DNA from: Circinella minor | Lineage: Eukaryota > Mucoromycota > Mucoromycetes > Mucorales > Lichtheimiaceae | Length of the DNA: 64,000 nucleotides | Assembly: GCA_016758965.1 (NCBI GenBank) | Contig: JAEPRB010000143.1 | Coordinates: forward strand, 40,351-104,350 | Direction of reading: 5' to 3' | Shown: positions 12,006 to 24,936 of the stretch, one piece after another | Numbering within the stretch: the first letter of the stretch is position 1 | Layout: each line of letters opens with the position of its first letter | The notes under the pieces: model-generated | The model's database searches: none | What the model was told of the DNA's origin: nothing | Seen by the model: the letters and a program-made list of their open reading frames with translations, nothing else | Translations under genes and position numbers: made by a program

Positions 12006-13340
12006 ATGGCAACTTTAAACAATAATAATGATGCTAGTAATAGCAGTAGTTCATTATCTCTTGAACAAAAGAAACGCATTGAAGAAAACAAAGCAAATGC
12101 TCTTAAAAAGTTAAAATCCAAAAGAAAACATGACGATTTAGAATCTGAAAACAATAATGATCAGAAACCATTACCGAAACGAAAACAGTGGACAAAATAT
12201 TATGAATATGATTTAAGTACTATGGTTGATTCTAAAGGTGGTTATCTTGTTGAAGAAACGAAAGAGGATCAATTGATTCGAGAACGAAAAGAACAAGCAA
12301 CTAAACTTTCGCCATTTATTCGTATGTATATAATATTCATAATATATTTTTGTAAAACAAAGAAGAGAGGAAAAGTAAAATCAAACTACATGATATCTTT
12401 TTAATATGTATAAAAAATTATAGCGATTTCTGCCGATCCATCAGAGAATCCAAAATGTCGAGATTGTGGTAGCATGGATGTTGATCCTATATTTTTTCAA
12501 GTATTCAAATTATCGGTTTGTAATGGTTGCAAAGAAAAGTTTCCAGAGCGATATAGTTTAATTACCAAAACTGAAGCAAGGGAGGTTAGTATAAGCGTGG
12601 GCGAATGAAATTGAAACTGTATGTTGTTGTAGCTGACAATTTTTTTTTGGCAGGATTACTTATTGACAGATCGTAAGTTATTTTGTTGCTATGATAACCA
12701 TTTATGTTGTGATAAAATAAAGCTCATATTTCAGTTTTTATATGTATATAGCTGAATTACGAGATACTGAATTACTTCCTCACTGGTCAAAACCTAATCC
12801 GAGAAAGTCTACCTGGAACAATATGATGTTATATGTTCGTGAAATGGTATGTAAAAAAAAAATCTAAAGAATAAATGTGATTTAAATCGACGTCATTGTG
12901 TATTCATTACTTCCCCTTGTTTTTTTTTTTAAAAAAAAACACAGGTGGAAGAATACGCATTCAAAAAGTGGGGAAGTGAAGAAGGTCTGGATGCAGAATA
13001 TGAAAGACGAGAAGCACAAAAGAAAGATAAAAAAGATAAGAAATTTAAAGAAAAATTAGCTGGTAAGTAAAAAGAAAAATAGTGTGATTTTTTTTTATTT
13101 TGTCAAGAAAGGAAGAAGCTTTTTCTTTTAAGGAGGATAGGGTCTGTATAGGATTTGTACAGAATAATAACAAACTTTATAGACCTAAGGAGAAGAACGA
13201 TGACAAGTACTTGGGAAAGAAAAAGGCAGCAAGGCCCTCATAAGCATGTGTTTGGATCACCTGAAGAAGATCCAGAGACAGGTGAAACAATTGAAACTTG
13301 TCAAGAATGTGGATTAGTTGTTGAATCCGAAGAATTATAG
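12006..13340 (+). CDS. RAD14: XPA/Rad14 nucleotide excision repair protein
   Basis: DNA-damage verification scaffold of nucleotide excision repair. Six exons (12006-12321, 12424-12584, 12654-12672, 12752-12846, 12945-13062, 13183-13340) give 288 residues. The Cys4 zinc finger is CRDCGS...CNGC (about residues 114-135), followed by the XPA core LITKTEAREDYLLTDPELRD, which matches human LITKTEAKQEYLL, and by the basic helix KDKKDKKFKEKL plus LRRRTMTSTWERK. The tail carries a second pair CQECG, matching the C-terminal CxxC of animal XPA. The N-terminus is low-complexity, then Lys-rich (KKLKSKRKH). The third exon is only 19 nt. It lies just downstream of uL16 in the same orientation. Confidence 0.95.
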
Positions 13341-14045
13341 TAATATATATAGGATCCATCTTTGCATGTAAATATTGTTAGTATATTTTATTACATTCTT
13401 TTTCTGTGAATTCTATTTCAAAATAAAGATTATAGAGAAAAAACAATAAAAAAAGAAGGAGAAATTTTTATGAAATACATTGAAAAAGCTAAACAAAAAT
13501 GCAATATCATATGTTGTTATTAGATCTAGCAACAACCAATATCATAATTCTGAAATTTTATGGTTTGATAGATTATAATGAAGTAAAAAGAAGAGAAAAA
13601 GAAAAGGGGTATTCTGTTGTTTTACATATGCAAAGAAGTGTGGAAAGGGAGTCTGTCTTGTTTAAAGACCCCTTTACCATAATATTATATTTACATCTTC
13701 TGCCGTGTTTTTTCTCTTGCTTCCGAACACTCCCTAAAACAGTTGCATATACTAATATATACATATGATTATAACTTATACCATTACTACCTACTCATTC
13801 AATATATTCTGCACAAGAGAAAGAGAAAAAAAAAAGTCATTTTGCTTTTATTTTATTTTTCTTTTACGCTTTTTCTTCTTTACATTTGTTATATTCTGTT
13901 AGTTACATGCTTTAATACTATACAAAAATATTATATTCTATATTAAATCACATTATTGTTCTTGTTACCGCTATCATATATATATTAATACTATTATTAT
14001 CACCTGTCAGTTAATTATTTTTGATAATAAGGAATCCTTTTCGAT
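13341..14045. other. Spacer
   Basis: AT-rich spacer with AATAAAG near 13423 as a likely polyadenylation signal for the XPA gene. The overlapping small open frames (13499-13946) on both strands lack family features. Nothing else seen. Confidence 0.5.
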
Positions 14046-15975
14046 ATGCGTGTTATTCATTTCATTAATACTGTGCGCTTTCTAGTGCTTATTGTCAGTT
14101 TAATTACACTTATATGTCATATAATACAATGCATATTACTATCAGAATATCAAAGCAAGGTAAAATATTACATGAAAAAAGCATATATCAAGAGATCAAT
14201 AATATTCAAATAACCACAATAACCACAATAACCTAATAATTCCTCTAGACAAAGATACCCACATGGACTAGCGCAGGTCATTGGCAGGTATGAAATTTAT
14301 ATAAAAAAAAAAAACTATACGATAAGCGGATTTACAACTCTTAGCTAACATTCCTTTTACATCATTCAATGCAGTATCTTTTATGGTATATTGGTCTCTC
14401 AATTTCAACGATAAGCGGAGTTTTTGTTTGCGTGAATGCAGGTTGCTGCAAACGAGGTTATAAACAACAAGGTGACAGATACCTCGGCATACTGAACGCA
14501 CTCCCACTAATAATCTCACTTGTAACTGATCTTTTTGTTGACGGACCGGAACCGTGGACAGCAGGGACCGTTAGCTTTGACCGTCCTCATACAAAGTTAT
14601 TTCAATCTTGTGTTGTATTGGATTCTCAATCCGTGGATCAACAATATCCCTTGCTCTATCAACGGTTCGTATTTCTTATTTTTGTGAAGAAGAGCAGGCC
14701 AAAAAAAAAAAAAAAAAGACGGGGGGGAGCAAGTTCAAGTTTGGTTTTTTTTTTTGAGCGAGGGAAAATCCAAAAGTGAAAAATAAATGAGACTAAAATA
14801 TAAAACTTTTACTACTTGACAGATGTCTTTTATCAGATGGAACATGGTTCGGTGCTGTAGTTGCTTGTGTATTATGGATTATGTTAGCGTGTCTTGTCAT
14901 ATGGGCTAAGAAATCAGACATCAAATCTAATTCTGTGTCAGTCGCTCCTGCAAAAGAGCCGAAATGGGGTCGATATATCCCAGAACCTCCACCATCGCTC
15001 CGTTCATGCACTTTGCCAATCGTACCCCCTCCTCCGCGAAATGGGTCGATCGTATCACATCAAAACCCTTACTATCAACCACGATCGGATGTTTCATTTG
15101 ATAGTCAACCCTCATCTACCGATTATTATTACAGTGCGGGTAATGGAAACCAACTTTCATCTAATTATAACGAATCAAATTATTCACCGACTACTACAAC
15201 AGATTATAGTAGTCCTTATAATAACTATATCAATAGTCACAGCACTTCTACTTCTCCTTACTATAACAGCAGTAGCATGAATTATTCTCAATTAGCACCC
15301 ATGTTACCTATGGTACCGCAAATAGATAGAATTGACTTATTCGATAATACAGCAACACCATCTAATTCAAAAACAGATTATGCAGATTCCAACAATAAAG
15401 CATCCTCTGGTCGTTTTTCAGGCTTATTTTCCTCTTCTGGATCTCCAACAACGCAACAGTTACCATTAACACAATCATTATCATCTTCTCCACATTTCCC
15501 ACCAACAGCATTATACCAGCAGCAACAAGATAAGCGTATATCATGGGGATTTTCAAATTATCAATACAATCCTACAGATACTTCAAGTGGAGCACTACCT
15601 CCACTAGATTTAAATAATTCAGCATTACCAATATCTCCAGCATCACCTACTACATCACTACCTAATAATTATATCCAACGTCCATTATCCGGTCAACATA
15701 ATTATAATTATCGTCACTCCGTTGCTTCAGCATCATCATTTGGCTATTTTTCGGCATCCAGTAATAATTTCCCATCTAGAGCAATAGCAAGTAATAAAGA
15801 TTATCATCCTATTGGTGGTAAGCATAAAAATCGTTATTCATCACCTCCTTCCTCAACACCTGGAGCTGATGATATATCTTGTATAGAAGCACGTCGCCCA
15901 TCAATTGTTACAGTGGACTCACTGCGATCTTCTCAAAAACATCAACATTATGACATGCATCGTTCGTCATGTTAA
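14046..15975 (+). CDS. Four-span membrane protein with Ser/Asn/Tyr-rich tail, unknown function
   Basis: Exons 14046-14159, 14249-14287, 14375-14664 and 14823-15975 join to 531 residues. Four hydrophobic segments fill the first 185 residues: FLVLIVSLITLICHIIQCILL, LLWYIGLSISTISGVFVCV, LGILNALPLIISLVTDLF and WFGAVVACVLWIMLACLVIW. This is a MARVEL-like or tetraspan topology of the kind found in small fungal cortex proteins, but no diagnostic motif was found. The remaining about 345 residues look cytosolic and disordered, rich in Ser, Asn, Tyr and Pro with SSP/SPAS repeats that could be phosphorylated. A short second exon (39 nt) supports true splicing. Convergent with TIM50. Gene confident, function unknown. 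Confidence 0.8.
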
Positions 15976-16853
15976 GTGTTATAATAATTATTGTAAATAA
16001 ATTTTCTTCATTTTCGAAACTTAGTCAGATACAACCTTTTTTTATCAGCCACATAAATACATCCTCCCCTTTCCCCCCCTTCTTTCCCATTCCTTCTTTA
16101 GTATTATTATTATTATTTAAAGTATTAGTTCATGGTAATCTCCTTCCATAGTATTCGATCCCCTATGCAGTAGTGCTTTTTTGTTTGACGTACTTTTTTT
16201 TTTTTAAAAAAAAAGAGAAATAAACTGGATACAACGATTTTCTTCCCCTTTCCTCCCACATAAATGCATCCCTCAATTAATTCTAATACCAAATAGCACC
16301 CTTTCGCTCTCATAAATAGTAAACTTTAAATCGATTAATTTTCCTATATTTGTCTTACGTACGTATAGAATGAGTGTTTCTAAAATGTTTATCACTTCCT
16401 AGCAATAAACCATCGTAAATTGTATATCATACATTATTATGTTGTGGTTTATATTATAAATCTAATATATCACTAAGTCTAAAATTAATTAAAGCATCTC
16501 CCTTGTTGTATAATGTCTACTTCTTCTGCTGCGTAGCTCATAGATTTAATGTCAATTGAATTACGCTTAAAATGACTTACTATTACTGTAGTTTTAATTT
16601 TTTTTTTAAATATTAGTAATAATAGACTATCACTAAATAATACAGTGTACAAATTAAAAAGATAGAGAATGATAATAATGGTAAATATCATGTATCATAA
16701 TAGACAGACGATGTAGTATATATATTTTCTCTCTCTCTCTCTCTCTCTCTCTCTGTTCAGCAAAGTAATAACCAAAATAATAATAAAAAAAAAGAAAAAT
16801 GTTCTATTTTCAAAATATTAATTTATTTTCTACATAATTTTTTTTTCTTTTGT
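15976..16853. other. Convergent intergenic region with (CT)n microsatellite
   Basis: Separates two convergent genes. A pure CT dinucleotide run covers 16729-16754. Open frames on the minus strand (16125-16691) look like chance. No gene seen. Confidence 0.6.
16729..16754. repeat. (CT)13 microsatellite
   Basis: Thirteen uninterrupted CT units just downstream of TIM50. Confidence 0.95.
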
Positions 16854-18885
16854 TTATTGTTGAGGTTGCTGGGGTTGTTGTTGGTTATCACTTCCAGGTG
16901 GTGGAACAACAGGTTGACCCTATTAAAAATATAGTTTATCAAGTTAATTTAATAATTCTTGTCCCCTTATTCTAATTCAACACAATCAATCATCTAACCC
17001 TCTCCCCCTCCCACCCCAACTTACCGAAGATACTTGAGACATCAAATCCCATACAGTCATCTTCATATCCTTCATTTTTTCTTTTTGTGCTTCCATTTCC
17101 TTCTTCATCATTTCATCTTGTTGTTGTCTCATTTGACCATGTTCAGCAGAGAAAGTTTCACGAATCTGCTTTCTCATTTGTTCAAGTTGAGTAGGAGGTG
17201 GTCCTTGTTGAGCATCTTGACCAGCGGGAGCACCACCGCCAGTTAACAAAGAGCCAAGATTACGAGGCTTCGATGTTCGCTCTTGTTCCCATTCTAATCT
17301 ATGTTGATCATTGTATTTTTTCTCCCACTCTGCCCATTTTTGAGGAAGATAACCACCTTCCATAGCCTTCAAGACAGGTCGAACATCGGGCACATTGAAT
17401 AATGCAATACCTATATTGTCGTTGATATTTTCAAGTTATCAAATTTCGTAATAGAATCGATTAGCTATCTAGCTATTCTACATACATATAAATATTTCAC
17501 TGCCTTTTTTTTTCTGCTTTACCTTCCAAGAAAGGAATATATTCCAAAAGTCCTTGATCATTAGGTTTGCCAGTGAATGGTCGTAATGGAATGCCGTTTT
17601 CGGGTTGCATAGAGTATGCGTCTGGGTTGGAGTCCATAATAATAACCTTACTCATATCACGGTTCAAGTGAGACAAATCCTTCACGTATTTTCCATCAAC
17701 ATAACGAGTCGATTCACGATAAAGTCTGTACATGGCATATTGATAAGGGTCGAGAGAGTCGAGAATAGGTTGCGCGTTCTATATATATATATATCCAGCA
17801 TTAATATTATAATCTGGCTTCAGTTTTTTTTTTTTCCTTCTGCTTCCTGTTCTCTTACCATTGATGTTTGAGAAGTAAAGATGACAATTTCAAAGAATTG
17901 AGACAAATAGGCTAAGAAGTAATCGACACCAGGTCGTTTGGCATGACGCCATCCATGTTTGCTCTAAATAAAAAAAAAATAGCATTGTATTTATTCCATC
18001 CATTAGATCCAATTTTTTCTAAACCAGATAGTATAATTCAAATTTCCTCCACCCCTTTTCATTCAGCTTGAAAGAATTCCTTACATCCCAAGTCGAGTGC
18101 ACCAATGTATCATCCAAGTTAATCACCAAGGTATAAGGACGTTGATATGGTTCTGGAAGAGGATCAGGAAGTAATGTTTTCCACATAGGTTCATGCATTT
18201 TCTTTTAATAAAAAAAAAGATGAAGAAAAAAAATAAGGTTAGGAGCTATAATTCATTGTATTCAACTATACCCTCTCCCCTAAACCTCCTCAACCACAAA
18301 ACAAAGAAAACTACCTGTTGGAATTCACTATAACGATCGACACAACGGTGGTAAGCAGCTGAAAAAGGATCTTCGTTGGCATACTATTAGGAATTTTCAC
18401 TATACGTTAGTAACTTTATCGATTTGATATCATTTAATTCATGTTGCCAATGAATGTATATATACCTTGTCGTCACGACCATCGTCGAATGGACGTCCTG
18501 GAAGAAAGAAAATTAAAACACAATAAAAATTGATTAACTAAGTATTATCCTTTCTGACAACTTTAGACAAAATAAAATAAAATAGGTCGGTTACAAAATT
18601 ACCATAGTAGAAGAGTGTGCCAAGTACACCACCAGTAAGAGCACCACCACCTAGTGCATATGCTTTCCAATGGCTATCTTTTTCATTTGCACCCTTAGAA
18701 GGCTTCTTGTCACCTTTTGGTAATGTTGCTTTACGACTGCTGCTAGCACTAGCACCACCTGTCTTTTGTGCTAATGCTTCTTCTGCAAGCTTATGTGTTG
18801 CTTTTAAAGTTTTGTCAGTGGTTTCTGTGGAGTACCCACGTCTTGCTGCTCGTTGAAGAAGTCGTGTTGCTGGGGTGCGAAACAT
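16854..18885 (-). CDS. TIM50: TIM50, mitochondrial presequence translocase receptor
   Basis: Inner-membrane subunit of TIM23 that receives preproteins from TOM. Eight exons on the minus strand: 18885-18603, 18497-18466, 18383-18315, 18201-18085, 17963-17859, 17778-17523, 17410-17025, 16919-16854, giving 437 residues. The first 20 residues ([20 protein letters not shown]) form a basic, hydroxylated presequence. A single membrane span follows ([20 protein letters not shown]). The intermembrane-space part is an FCP1-like (NIF) domain: [12 protein letters not shown], where the phosphatase-type DxDxT motif is altered as usual in Tim50, then [24 protein letters not shown] and [13 protein letters not shown]. 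The Gln/Lys-rich C-terminal tail looks coiled and ends in QPQQPQQ. Clear ortholog. Confidence 0.97.
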
Positions 18886-21042
18886 GCTTTATTTTTTTTT
18901 TATATGTAACCTTTTCTTTCGCGTGCGGTAAACTAAGAAACGGGCCTGGTCTCTCACTCCGTGATAGAATTGTATGGAAGCAGTGGCTTGTAAATAACGC
19001 CTCTGATTGGCTGCATAATGTTGTTTACTAAAATAGGTTTGTTTGATGTGTGGGGTTGTCATGGTTGCCATTGCTGCTACCCAAAAAAATATTAAATATA
19101 ATATAATTTTTGTATAGAACCATTGGATTGTTATTGAAGTTTTATTATCATAACTATTATACAATATCACTACCGATTTATTAGCTATTAGATCATAAAA
19201 TCTAACTAAAAACTGGGATATGACCTGTTTTGATGAACGCACTATTTCAGTACCTTTTTTTTTAATATTGTTATATTACTTTAAAGGTATACTGCGCAGA
19301 ACCCATATTAAATTGAAAAAGGAGGGCATTATATAATACATCACGTTGCTTAAAGTTAATAATAGTAATAATAATACCAAAACTATACTACAGTACATAT
19401 ATGAAAAGTTTGCATACAATAAAAATGAATAAGGTTTTTCAACTTTTGGAGAATAAATAGGAGAATTTACTACAAAAGTACAAAATATACGTAAATATGC
19501 GTCAAATGAGTTTTTTTTTTGGCCACTGCGTGATCACCATCAACTTAACTCCCAGGACGATCAACGACGGTAGACTATACCATATAACAGGATGATCAAT
19601 TGAGCAACATACTAAACCCAATTGTTGCCCTAACTATTATATAATGAGAACACAATATTTATCTATGTACGTATTCGGCAAACAAAACATTAATGAAACT
19701 TGATTTGAATTGAATAACTCAAGGAATATTTTCTATCAATGTGAGTTTAGTGATCTTCAAGGCTAATAATATATGTATTTTTATTTATATTGGAAGATGC
19801 GATGTAGCGCTTTTTTTTTTGGAGTCATAAATAATCCTCTTCATTCAAAAGAAAATGTTCTTTATTCATTATTAGAATAAAATGATTCTTTTTATTTCCC
19901 TATAAATCTATAGTTTTCCACTTAGAATTGAAGGTTTGTAAAGAAGGTGGTTTCCCAAATCCATTGTTTCTATTGATTACGTTATTAAAACGCCGTTCCA
20001 AAGAGAAAGAAGCAGAAGAAACATAATTAAACATGCGGAGTAAATATAAGGTTTCTTGGATCTAGTAATAGATATTTAGTTAACAGAATAAATTAGAATA
20101 GTTACATATGTAAAACAAACAGATCAAGAAGGCCATTATTACAGCTATATTTTATATATACTATTATTATCATTACTATTATTACCACTGTTATTATAAA
20201 TAGTAGCTACTTCAATTAAAAAACCAAGTATTCATCATCTCTCAAGGGTAGTAAATTTTCTTCTACAAAAAGAAAAAGGGCCCTCTCCGTTTCCTACAAA
20301 AAAAAACATAATTACGTAAAAAGGATAGATATTCCGCGGCACAAGATGTCAAAAGACGTAAATGCGCTAGACTTTATATATATATATATAAAACAGCATC
20401 AATAGACCGCATCCCAATGATAAATAAATGTCTAGCATGGATAAAATTTTTCTTTTACAATTGTAGCAATATTCTCACCCAAAAAGTAAAAAAAAAAAAA
20501 TGGTTGGTTCAAAACTCTTTGAACTTTTTGATTATATGAGAAGTCTCACCGGGAAATAAATTATATAAGGCATAAATCCTTATTCCATGTGGTATAGCCG
20601 CAAAAAAACAAAACAAAAGAGATCCATGTAAAAAAAAGAAAAAAGAATGAAATATACAAGGTTATAAAGGTAACACGGTCGTAAAGAAAGTGACAAAGAT
20701 GCTACTATATAATGATAGTAAAGGAGTTATAACTTTTTTTTTTTTACAAAAAAAAAGGAACATGATGTAATTATGCACCAAATTTTATTAGGACAGCGGC
20801 AGTAAATGCCACTTTATACTTTGAAAACTTTACAACAGATAAATATTATATTATATACGTAGTCTCTTATTTTCTTTGTCGATTTAAGTATCTGATTAAT
20901 AAATATATATGTATTAAGCTTTAATATTATGTTATATAACACGTAACCTTCGTTTACGTATCAAGATGAAATGTGATTTTGAAAACCTTATACAGGGTTT
21001 TTTCTAGGTTTAGGCGGCTATACTTTTCCAATTTTAAACGTG
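18886..21042. other. Spacer upstream of TIM50
   Basis: About 2.1 kb of AT-rich DNA with A/T homopolymers and short TA runs (near 20378). The open frame on the minus strand at 18889-19242 abuts the TIM50 start but has no family features and may be leader sequence. No gene supported. Confidence 0.5.
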
Positions 21043-21367
21043 ATGGATCAATTTAGGTATTGGTGGATTTTGTGTATATTTGTACTATAAAGTCAGTACT
21101 GGTTCGCCTAAAAATAAGAAAAATCTTGTAACAGATTATTATATTATTACTTTCACACACATTGAGTGTATTTGAAAGGTTTCTTATTCAGCTTTGTCAC
21201 AAGCAACCGAAAATGTTACACAAGGACAATTTTGGTATTTTCTTGTAGAACAACCAGACTTAATGAGTTCAATCCCTAAAAACAACCCCTCGTTTTTCTT
21301 TGAAAGTGATGGGGTTACTGAACCTCCTCCGAATTCCATTATGTCAGTTTTTATTTTTAATTGTTAA
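21043..21367 (+). CDS. Possible small two-exon gene, 68 residues
   Basis: Proposed exons 21043-21073 and 21192-21367, joined through a GTATAT donor and a TTATTCAG acceptor. The product would start MDQFRYWWILSLSQATENVT and end FIFNC. The second exon is a 57-codon open run whose composition (TQGQFWYFLVEQPDLMSS, FFFESDGVTEPPP) looks coding and stands out from the AT-rich surroundings. The intron is about 118 nt, usual here. No family recognised. It could instead be the last exon of a longer or broken gene. Confidence 0.35.
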
Positions 21368-22834
21368 TGTTGTGATTATTAATGTTTATATAACTAGAAT
21401 CATTAGATCAATGAATAAAATCGTCAGCAGATAAACAGCATAAAAAAAAGCACAAAAAAGTATAGTTACGTGTGTAACCTAATAGTAGTGAATGGCTGTG
21501 TTCTGTATATTATTATCATTTATTTTTGTTGTGTGATGTGGTGTGTGTGAATAACAGGGATCATGTCATTTTCACACTTTTTAAGAACTATTAATTGATT
21601 ATTTTATGTAGTATAATCAATAAATGATCTTTGTTTTAATTTCACATATTATCGGTGTCAGCCGAATCACTTTTTATTATTGAATGGAATTCAACTAGAA
21701 TAATAATAATAAGATTGATGTTATAATAAATAGAAATTACTATAGAGTTATAGCTACTATATAAATAAGTTTTGTCATGATGTCGTTTCCTTTCTCAAGA
21801 CTTTGTAAGAAAAAATGTTAAATGTCATGGTTTTTTTGTCTCTCTGTTTTTTTTTTTGATCCGACCTTTAAACGAAAGAGTAAACTGACCGGAAATTTCC
21901 ATCCAATCGACGTTTTTCTTTCTCCAAATTTGTATTCCATATAACGGGGAAATAACACTTTTTGGAGATAATTTCCCCGTTAAGCGAGTTGGTCTTTTCC
22001 AAATCTTTATTTATACTGGCATATTTCACTCACACTATGGAATATATTTGAAAAAACAAACAAAAAAACAAAAAAAAAGAGAGTAAGATATGAATTGGTT
22101 TTACATTAATATTTATAATCGTGATTTAATGATCTCCTATTTCATAAAGAAAAAAATGAACAAATGAAAGAGTCACGTAGAGGAAAAAGAATAATGCATT
22201 TTGCTTCTTATAAAGTTAATCCAAAAGGAGTATTTCTCTCTATTTAGTTTACGAAATAAATAAAGCAACAAAAAGTACCAAATAATTCCGCATGATATTT
22301 ACTTTTCTGAAGTCTGACAACCTAAGTACTATTATATGATCATGTGGTTTTAGTTAAGAACAAGAAAAAAAAATTACATGGGATCCGCGGTAGATTTTAA
22401 AGCCCAACGTTTTGAAAAATATAAGAAACTTGACTGTGATCTGATGATTTTTAATCAAGTACTATTGGTGAATATTATATTTTCTTTGAAAATAAAGTGC
22501 GGAGAGATGGGTTCAATTGTGGGGGAAAGCATAAAAGAATAAAATATATAACTCGGAGTTCGCACGAACAAGCGCGGGGAAGGATGAGAGAGTGTGGGGG
22601 TGAGGATGGTGGTAACATTAAAGAGAAAAGAAGATTTCCCCACAGGCAGAAAAAAAAAATCCCCATTTTCTTCCTTACGGAAGAAATCGATCCCAGACAT
22701 CATACAAAAAAAAAATGGGCTTTTGAGTATATATATAACGGACAATTCTTGTCATATTTTTTTTTTTTTATCTAAATTATAATATCTGTCAATTTTTTTT
22801 TACTACCTATTTTTTTTTCAATACTTGACAAATA
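21368..22834. other. Spacer upstream of the sugar transporter
   Basis: AT-rich. Contains the inverted repeat at 21943-21981. The open frames at 22455-22782 overlap on both strands and are Lys/Phe-rich; none looks real. The last 100 bases are the T-rich promoter and leader of the transporter. Confidence 0.5.
21943..21981. repeat. Perfect 11-bp inverted repeat
   Basis: AACGGGGAAAT at 21943-21953 and ATTTCCCCGTT at 21971-21981 are perfect reverse complements separated by 17 nt. GC-rich arms are unusual in this spacer. Could be the remnant of a small element end or a transcript hairpin. Confidence 0.6.
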
Positions 22835-23585
22835 ATGGCACCTATTATCGCTGTAAGAGAAGCGAAGGGTGATCCCAATATCAAATCTGATGCTGGAGCT
22901 ATCCTCTACCTGTAAATACATCTTATTTCAGTTTTTCTATATATGTATTTGTTATAACAATAGCGAACACCAAAATGAATAATAACTAATTATTTCTTTT
23001 ACAACAACTGAAAATTATTATTTTTATTCTCGAATAAATAGTAATACTGCATTTGCCGCGCTTGGTGGTTTCCTTTTTGGCTGTAAGTTTCAAATATGAA
23101 ATTGATTCTCCCCCTTAAACAATGATACGTATTGTATAAATTAAAACTAACTTATGCAAAACAAATAGATGATTTCGGTGTCACTAGTAGTGTCATGGTT
23201 ATGGAACCTTTTCAAGAATATTTCGCTCCATTAACACCTGGTCTTCGAGTAAGTTTGATTTCTTTTTTTTTAGTAATATAATAAATTTATCAACAAAGAA
23301 AAAAGATAGGAGTAACCTAATATATATATATATATATATATACACTTTTGTTTTACTAGGGTGCCTTAAATTCACTCATGGGTACTGGTGCCGTTATTGG
23401 TTGTATTATTGCTGGTTGGATGTCTGATAGATGGGGTCGTCGTGACAGTATTGCTATTTCATCTCTTGTTTTTATTGTTGGTGGTGTCCTTCAAACTGCT
23501 TCTGTACATATCTCTATGCAACTTGTTGGTCGTTTTGTTTCAGGATTAAGTGTTGGTGCTTGTTCAGTGTTGTGTAAGTTATCGA

Positions 23586-23616
<31 letters not shown>

Positions 23617-24936
23617 GAAAAGTTAAATGTATATATATGCATATACGCATGATACACTCTTCTCCCTTTTTTGGAAATTGGAAAATCTTATTCAAAAAGC
23701 TCTTACATTATTTTTTTTTTATTTATAGCACCAATGTACAACGCTGAATTAGCTCCCAAAGAAATTCGTGGTCGTCTTGTCGGTTTTCAACAACTTATGA
23801 TCAATACTGGTCTGCTTTTGTCTGGCTGGATTGGTTTCGGTACTAACTATATTACAACTGATTGGTCATGGCGTATTCCATATCTTGTCCAAGTCGCTCC
23901 TGCTATTCTTCTTTGTTTTGCTCCCTTTGTGTTACCTCGATCGCCTCGTTGGTTGGTTGAACAAGGTCGTATTGAAGAAGCACATACTGTTCTTGCCAAG
24001 ATTCATGGTAAAAACGATTTTGATCATCCTTACGTATTAATGGAATTGCAGGAAATTAAGGATAACGTTGAACTTGAAAACAACATCGCTGTCAGCAACT
24101 ACTGGGCAATGCTTAAGGATAAGGCAAATAGTCGTGTTCTTTGGGTTGGATGTTCGATTGCTCTTTTCCAACAATTGACGGGTGCTAACGTTATCATGTA
24201 CTATGCTCCTCTCATGTTTAAACAAGCCGGTCTCGATGGTAACATGTCACTTTTGGCTAATGGTATTAACTATATTGTCATGGTTCTCTTTTGTTTGCCC
24301 GGTATGTGGCTCGTTGACAAGATTGGTCGTGTCAAACTTATGGTGATCGGTTCCACTGGTATGTGTGTTGGATTTATTTTGATGGCTGCATTATATGGTG
24401 GTTGTGGTTACACTGAATACAGTGAAGCCGAACTTATGAACGTTGTCAACATGAGTGAAAATCCTCAAGCTGCCAATGCTGTCATTGCCTTCATCTTTAT
24501 CTTTGTCGCCTTTTATGGTACCACTTGGGCTCCTGTTGCCTGGATTTACATTGCCGAAATTTTCCCTCTTCGTATTCGTTCCAAGGGTTTCGCTTTTGCT
24601 TCTGCTCTTTTATGGTGTGCCAATATTCTCGTTGGTCAAGTTACTCCCGTTTTGATGGATGCAATCACCTGGGGTACTTATCTGATTTATGCTGTTATTG
24701 GTATTATCATGTTGATCTGGGTCATATTATTTGCTCCCGAACCCAAGGGTATGTCATTGGAAGAAATGGAAGTTGTATTCCATGGTCCTGTCATTGTTAC
24801 CAAACTTGATTATGCATCTTATTTGGAAGCTCACAGAGATGAAATCGAACGTAAACGTGCCGAAGTTGCTGCCGCTGCTGCAGGCCACAAAGTCAACGCA
24901 GGTTCTTTTACTGAAAAAGCCGAAGATAAAGCATAA
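22835..24936 (+). CDS. MFS sugar (hexose-type) transporter
   Basis: Sugar/H+ symporter-type member of the major facilitator superfamily, plasma membrane. Exons 22835-22911, 23042-23082, 23169-23248, 23360-23573 and 23729-24936 give 539 residues, the usual length. Sugar-transporter signatures in order: ALGGFLFGYDFGVTSSVM (first helix), DRWGRRDS (GRR loop between helices 2 and 3), VGRFVSGLSVGACSV, PMYNAELAPKEIRGRLVGFQQLMI with the PESRG-like signature, FVLPRSPRWLVEQGR, QQLTGANVIMYYAP (helix 7), DKIGRVKLM, and a PEPKGMSLEEME ending after helix 12. The Ala/Lys-rich tail is cytosolic. Substrate cannot be fixed from sequence; a glucose/hexose or quinate-like role is possible. The large last exon is GC-richer, suggesting good expression. 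Confidence 0.93.

Noticed and set aside
14793..15280. Alternative frames inside the four-span protein gene
   Set aside because: Frame shadows; the main frame is supported by four exons closing in phase.
22455..22782. Four overlapping open frames upstream of the sugar transporter
   Set aside because: Mutually overlapping on both strands with Lys/Phe-rich chance composition.
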